From: Tritrichomonas musculus
Lineage: Eukaryota; Parabasalia; Tritrichomonadida; Tritrichomonadidae
Assembly: GCA_039105265.1 (NCBI GenBank)
Contig: JAPFFF010000039.1
Location: 372,001-436,000, forward strand
DNA length: 64,000 nucleotides
Reading direction: 5' to 3'
Of this stretch, positions 60,508 through 64,000 are shown one piece after another. The notes beneath the pieces were generated by a model that did no database searches, had not been told where the DNA came from, and saw only the letters and a list, made by a program, of their open reading frames with translations. The position numbers and the translations under genes were made by a program. The first letter of the stretch is position 1. The number at the start of each line of letters is the position of its first letter.

Positions 60508-60518
60508 CTTTTTGAGAG
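60508..60518 (+). promoter_or_regulatory. Candidate core promoter motif CTTTTTGAGAG
   Basis: This is the same 11-mer as upstream of the IBD gene, here 19 bases before the ATG at 60538. Confidence 0.3.
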
Positions 60519-60537
60519 AAATTGAATTTTAAAATCT

Positions 60538-62025
60538 ATGTTACTCAATATAACAGCAAATTATTTATGTCTTAGCTCGGCTATACATTCACCATTGTTA
60601 ACTTCAACAAAATCCTCAGCATCTTATTCACTGTCAAATTGCAATTTTAAACATAGTTTTAATAGTCTTTATCGATCGTCTTCGTCATTAGTTAAAGAAC
60701 GAATACAAATTAAAAAATCTAAAATTTCATTTTTTCTTGCCACTCCATTTAATCTTTCGCCAGATTATGAATCACAAATAATTGATACAAGAATAGTTGT
60801 TACACCGTCAGATTTGATCGCAAGTTTAACTATAGTTGATTGTACATTTAATAATATTATATCTGATGATAGAGGTGCTGCTATTCGTATAGCCAACCAT
60901 GTGCCTTTAATATTAAATGGCTCGCAGTTTTTTGATGTTGTTTCACGTTATGAAGCAGCAATTTTATTTGTCCTTATTGCTGAAAATACATGGTCACTCG
61001 AGCCAATCAATATCAATCGATGTACATTTGAGAATTGCTATTCAACTGGCGAAAATTTTAAAATATTAGATGATTATTCCGAAAAGTATCCAAGTGTTTT
61101 AATTCATGAATATCTTGGATTCAGGTACACATCAATTGAATCATATATTAGTGAAATTTCAGCAACTAATTGCCAAGAAAACAAGCATCCCATGAAAAGA
61201 TTTGGTGCTTATATTCACCATCATGCAAATACATTTCAACTTTCCTCTTTTAACTGCACAAACGTTAATAAAATTGATTCTTCTCTAATATTCTTTTCTC
61301 AGGCGCATAAGCAAGCGAGTAATGTCAATTTTGTCAAAGGTATTGGTCAAGCAGGGTACGCATTAATTGAAATAAAAGATATTCAATCAACTGATCAACT
61401 AACATTTCAATACTTTGACTTATATAATTCTACTTTATTTACAGAAGAACTTGTTATATCAGGAAACAAGACAGAATATATCAAAGCTAATTATGGAATA
61501 ATTGATTTTGGTGGAGATTACTCTGGTAGTGTTGTTTTTATATATTGCCATTTTTACTCAATTGTTACTGATAGTAAAAGTCTCCAACCCATCCTTTCTT
61601 TTTCATCAAATGGGAGACTTCCAATATTTGCAAATTGCTTCACAGATTCAGAATCGATAGCAAATGAACAGGGATTTACCTATGGAACACCATTTCAACC
61701 AACTATAGATGATTTGACTGTGGAACCCACTCCAATTATAACAGAATCGCCAACAATGACACCAGTTCAATCATCTGTTATTTATATCCCAAGTGAAGTA
61801 GTCATTGAAAAAAATAACAATAAAAACATCATTGTGGTTTCTGTTTCTATATTAGCTACTATCATTGTTACTATCTCTGGCTTGATCATTGCACGTAAAA
61901 GATTAGATCACCATATAACATACATTGATGAAACAGATGATAGCACTTATGGCAATAAAGAATTGGCTGAAACTATTAATCCTGATGTAAGTACACATGA
62001 TGTTGAGGAACCTTATGTAGAATAA
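60538..62025 (+). CDS. Type I membrane surface protein (Pmp-like beta-helix ectodomain)
   Basis: The protein has 495 residues. A weakly hydrophobic N-terminus (MLLNITANYLCLSSA) may be a signal sequence. The ectodomain is made of short strands with recurrent Cys in motifs such as VDCTFNNI, NRCTFENCYS, SFNCTN and YCHFYS. This resembles the parallel beta-helix repeats of polymorphic-membrane-protein-like trichomonad surface proteins. Many N-x-S/T sequons are present. A Thr/Pro-rich stalk (EPTPIITESPTMTPVQSS) precedes one transmembrane helix (NIIVVSVSILATIIVTIS, residues about 431-453). A 42-residue acidic cytoplasmic tail starts ARKRLDHH and includes tyrosines (STYGNKE, EPYVE) that could serve in sorting. 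It is shorter than most family members. Function in adhesion is inferred from the family only. Confidence 0.75.
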   Translation: MLLNITANYLCLSSAIHSPLLTSTKSSASYSLSNCNFKHSFNSLYRSSSSLVKERIQIKKSKISFFLATPFNLSPDYESQIIDTRIVVTPSDLIASLTIVDCTFNNIISDDRGAAIRIANHVPLILNGSQFFDVVSRYEAAILFVLIAENTWSLEPININRCTFENCYSTGENFKILDDYSEKYPSVLIHEYLGFRYTSIESYISEISATNCQENKHPMKRFGAYIHHHANTFQLSSFNCTNVNKIDSSLIFFSQAHKQASNVNFVKGIGQAGYALIEIKDIQSTDQLTFQYFDLYNSTLFTEELVISGNKTEYIKANYGIIDFGGDYSGSVVFIYCHFYSIVTDSKSLQPILSFSSNGRLPIFANCFTDSESIANEQGFTYGTPFQPTIDDLTVEPTPIITESPTMTPVQSSVIYIPSEVVIEKNNNKNIIVVSVSILATIIVTISGLIIARKRLDHHITYIDETDDSTYGNKELAETINPDVSTHDVEEPYVE

Positions 62026-62192
62026 TTGTTTTTTTAATTTATGTAATTATGTTTTTATAAATATTCTCGATTCGAATTATAATTTCCGTTGTTTAACGAC
62101 TATTGTTATTTTATCAATCTTTATCATTAAAAATAAGAATAAAAAAGTTCACGCATACAAACATTTAATAATAAAAATAAAAAAAAACATTG

Positions 62193-64000
62193 TTAATAGT
62201 TACGCTTAGGTTTGAATAATTGTTGAGGAATAGAAAGCTTTGGCTTAAGCATGCTTCTTACAATGAGAGGATTTACAAGATCTCTTGATGTTTGATTTTG
62301 TTGTTTATCAAGCTGTGCTTGATAAGGACGAGTAAAGAAAGCAGTGTGCAAACGTCTTTTAACATTTCTCTCAGTTTTTGGTATAGCAGTCGCAGGCGTT
62401 GGATCTTTCATTTGTTTAAATGAGAGAAGAGGAACAGGCCTATTGAATTTCTTATTTAAATCATCTACTCTAGTTGCACCTCTCCAACCATCATTAATGC
62501 CCCCTTGATTTAAATCACTATTTTTATTAATATCATCATTTTTCATATTATTGCTTAAGATAGCGTCACTTCTCTTCACAATCACATTACTATCATCTTT
62601 ATCATTACTTCTTTCATCCCAGTTTGAATCCTTACGATTATCTTCCGAATCTAATAATTGATAAAGCTTGTTTGGTTGATCAGTTAAATTAACCATTTCA
62701 GGCGAATTCTGATCGTCATCTTCATTACCATCCAGCGGAATCAATGGCATTCTGTTACGCTGTGGAGGGACTGGAGGCAATTGAGCAGGAATTTGATTTG
62801 GCTTCCTTATTGAATTCTGAGGTTGAGGCACAAAAGTTGGTGGTGCAAAATGGCGATTTCTTGGAGTTTCCGAATGTCTCTGAAATGCGGGTGGAAGGCG
62901 AATTAATTCGCCTTCACTCATTTCATGTGATATTTCTCTTCTCAGATTCAGCCTGGGCAGCTGTGAGAGCGAGTCTGGAGCCAGGATGGCTGGCGTCTGT
63001 CCAAATAGGCTCTCCGATGACGGCCTACTTTTATCTGGCGACTGCGGCTGCTTTTGGTCCTGATTTGAGGGGGTCTGTTTGGATTTCTGATACTGCCTGT
63101 AAAGCATCGGCTCTGAAGACCTCGAAACCGCTGGCGTTTTTGACGGTTTTAACGGTTGCTGTGGATGCTGCGACTCGTACCTTTCTATTGCCTCTTGGAG
63201 CTCTGCGCTGCCTCTGTCCAGTCCGAGCCTCTTAGCGACCGGAATGAGCTGCGTGTTTCCGTCGATGATGAGCTTGACTATCTGGGACGGGTCGCAGACG
63301 ATGTTTGGAGGCGGCGGCTGGTAGATGACGCGCGGCTTCCTCTTTGGAGGCGGCCTTGTCTGGAACGCCTTGAACCTGGACTTGAATGGCGGGTACAAAA
63401 GGGGTGGGACCTTGTAAAGAGGGGTGCTTGGACGCTGCCCGAGGGTTGTGCCGTCAAACGTGCACAGGATGCGGTTTGGCGAGTGGAACGACATGAAGCG
63501 GTAGTCCTTAACGAAGTACTTTCTGGCAGAAAAGAAAGGGGGTCCTTTCCAAATTTTACCACTTGTTTGACCTACCCAGTGGCCTTCAATGGTAGGTGAA
63601 TATATTTCACCATCGGGTCCTTGCCAGTTTCCGTTTGAGTCGATGGGACGATAGACGTCGCCGTTAGCTTCAATCCAGCTTCCATTCGCCTGTGGGTCTG
63701 ATGAGATAATTTGGCCTAAACCGTTCCATTTAAGGCCATTTAAAGTAAAGAACGTTTCTGAGTGACTGGACGGTTTGTAAAGCTCACAATTAATTGTGAT
63801 ATAACCGCCTTTGGTAGCAGTGTATATTTTGTTGTCTGGTGAAATCCAATAACCGCCAAGTGCCTCAATTATTTGACCTTTCTGATTGACCCAGTTTCCA
63901 TTTGACGGTTTTCCTGGTCCTTCCCACTTTTTTACTTCACCAGACTCCGCTTTTTCAATAAACTCGCCATTTTGCTGCCTCTCAAAATTTTGGTGAAGTG
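62193..64000 (-). CDS. Pro-rich protein with N-terminal G-x-W repeats (partial, runs off the right edge)
   Basis: The minus-strand frame is open without a stop from the right edge to 62193, so the internal ATG at 63494 is not the start; at least 602 residues are encoded here. The part nearest the edge has repeats built on N-G-x-W and G-x-I-Y: GNWVNQKGQIIEALGGYW, ISPDNKIYTATKGGY, NGLKWNGLGQII, GSWIEANGDVYRP, GNWQGPDGEIYSP and GHWVGQTSGKIWKGPP. This suggests a small beta-sheet repeat domain of unknown family. After 63494 the protein is Pro/Arg/Gln-rich and disordered, with a short helical segment (PSQIVKLIIDGNTQLIPVAK). The encoding DNA is GC-rich up to about 62900 and AT-rich beyond, so composition changes sharply within one gene. 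Function unknown. Confidence 0.75.
   Translation of the reverse strand, partial: LHQNFERQQNGEFIEKAESGEVKKWEGPGKPSNGNWVNQKGQIIEALGGYWISPDNKIYTATKGGYITINCELYKPSSHSETFFTLNGLKWNGLGQIISSDPQANGSWIEANGDVYRPIDSNGNWQGPDGEIYSPTIEGHWVGQTSGKIWKGPPFFSARKYFVKDYRFMSFHSPNRILCTFDGTTLGQRPSTPLYKVPPLLYPPFKSRFKAFQTRPPPKRKPRVIYQPPPPNIVCDPSQIVKLIIDGNTQLIPVAKRLGLDRGSAELQEAIERYESQHPQQPLKPSKTPAVSRSSEPMLYRQYQKSKQTPSNQDQKQPQSPDKSRPSSESLFGQTPAILAPDSLSQLPRLNLRREISHEMSEGELIRLPPAFQRHSETPRNRHFAPPTFVPQPQNSIRKPNQIPAQLPPVPPQRNRMPLIPLDGNEDDDQNSPEMVNLTDQPNKLYQLLDSEDNRKDSNWDERSNDKDDSNVIVKRSDAILSNNMKNDDINKNSDLNQGGINDGWRGATRVDDLNKKFNRPVPLLSFKQMKDPTPATAIPKTERNVKRRLHTAFFTRPYQAQLDKQQNQTSRDLVNPLIVRSMLKPKLSIPQQLFKPKRNY

Noticed and set aside
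62744-63599. Two overlapping plus-strand frames of 163 and 147 codons
   Set aside because: They are antisense to the GC-rich, Pro/Arg-rich part of the edge gene, where stops are rare; they have no family features.

Overview
The window comes from the nuclear genome of an AT-rich parabasalid (trichomonad) protist. Five things in the sequence say so. (1) The 8983-9636 gene encodes a trichomonad-type initiator-binding domain (IBD). (2) Several start codons have a TCA(T/C)TW initiator a few bases upstream. (3) Families expanded in trichomonads are present: BspA-like LRR proteins, saposin-like proteins, R2R3 Mybs, DUF3447/ankyrin-kinase and RCC1-kinase genes, and caspase-like C14 proteins. (4) Genes are almost intronless; the one candidate intron has the trichomonad GTATGT...ACTAAC..AG form. 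(5) Intergenic DNA is extremely AT-rich. The low GC fits Tritrichomonas or Histomonas better than Trichomonas vaginalis, but this is inference. The standard code is used (TAA, TAG and TGA all occur as stops).

Layout. 0-20 kb: a two-CH-domain coiled-coil protein, a BspA-like LRR gene, an IBD transcription factor, two Myb-like genes and an LRR-PP2C phosphatase, interspersed with four single tRNA genes (Ser-GCT, Thr-AGT, Gly-TCC, Val-TAC), a TIR element and about 3 kb of decayed sequence. 20-32 kb: a Ser/Thr kinase, a second TIR element, a broken DUF3447/ankyrin-kinase gene, an ankyrin gene with a candidate intron, a small unknown gene and an Spt5-like KOW protein with a huge Arg-Asp/Glu repeat tail. 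32-37 kb: a C2-domain protein and a 1.93 kb element with about 465 bp near-identical terminal inverted repeats and 9 bp target duplications. 37-47 kb: a secreted 15-domain saposin-like protein, an RCC1-repeat protein and two unknown genes. 47-57 kb: an importin-beta family karyopherin with an unresolved 5' end, an unknown gene, a type I DnaJ, a broken RCC1-kinase gene and a caspase-like protein. 57-64 kb: an Asn-rich coiled-coil protein with a DUF4795/QRICH2-like end, a type I membrane protein, and a Pro-rich gene with G-x-W repeats that runs off the right edge.

The genes are independently transcribed and on mixed strands; there is no operon. Themes that connect them are transcription (IBD, Mybs, Spt5-like protein and the promoter elements they would act on), signalling (PP2C, kinases, C2, ankyrin), cytoskeleton/flagella (CH protein, DUF4795-like protein), host or prey interaction (BspA-like, saposin-like, surface membrane protein), and protein or RNA traffic (DnaJ, karyopherin, tRNAs). 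All family calls were made by eye from motifs; no database search was run.
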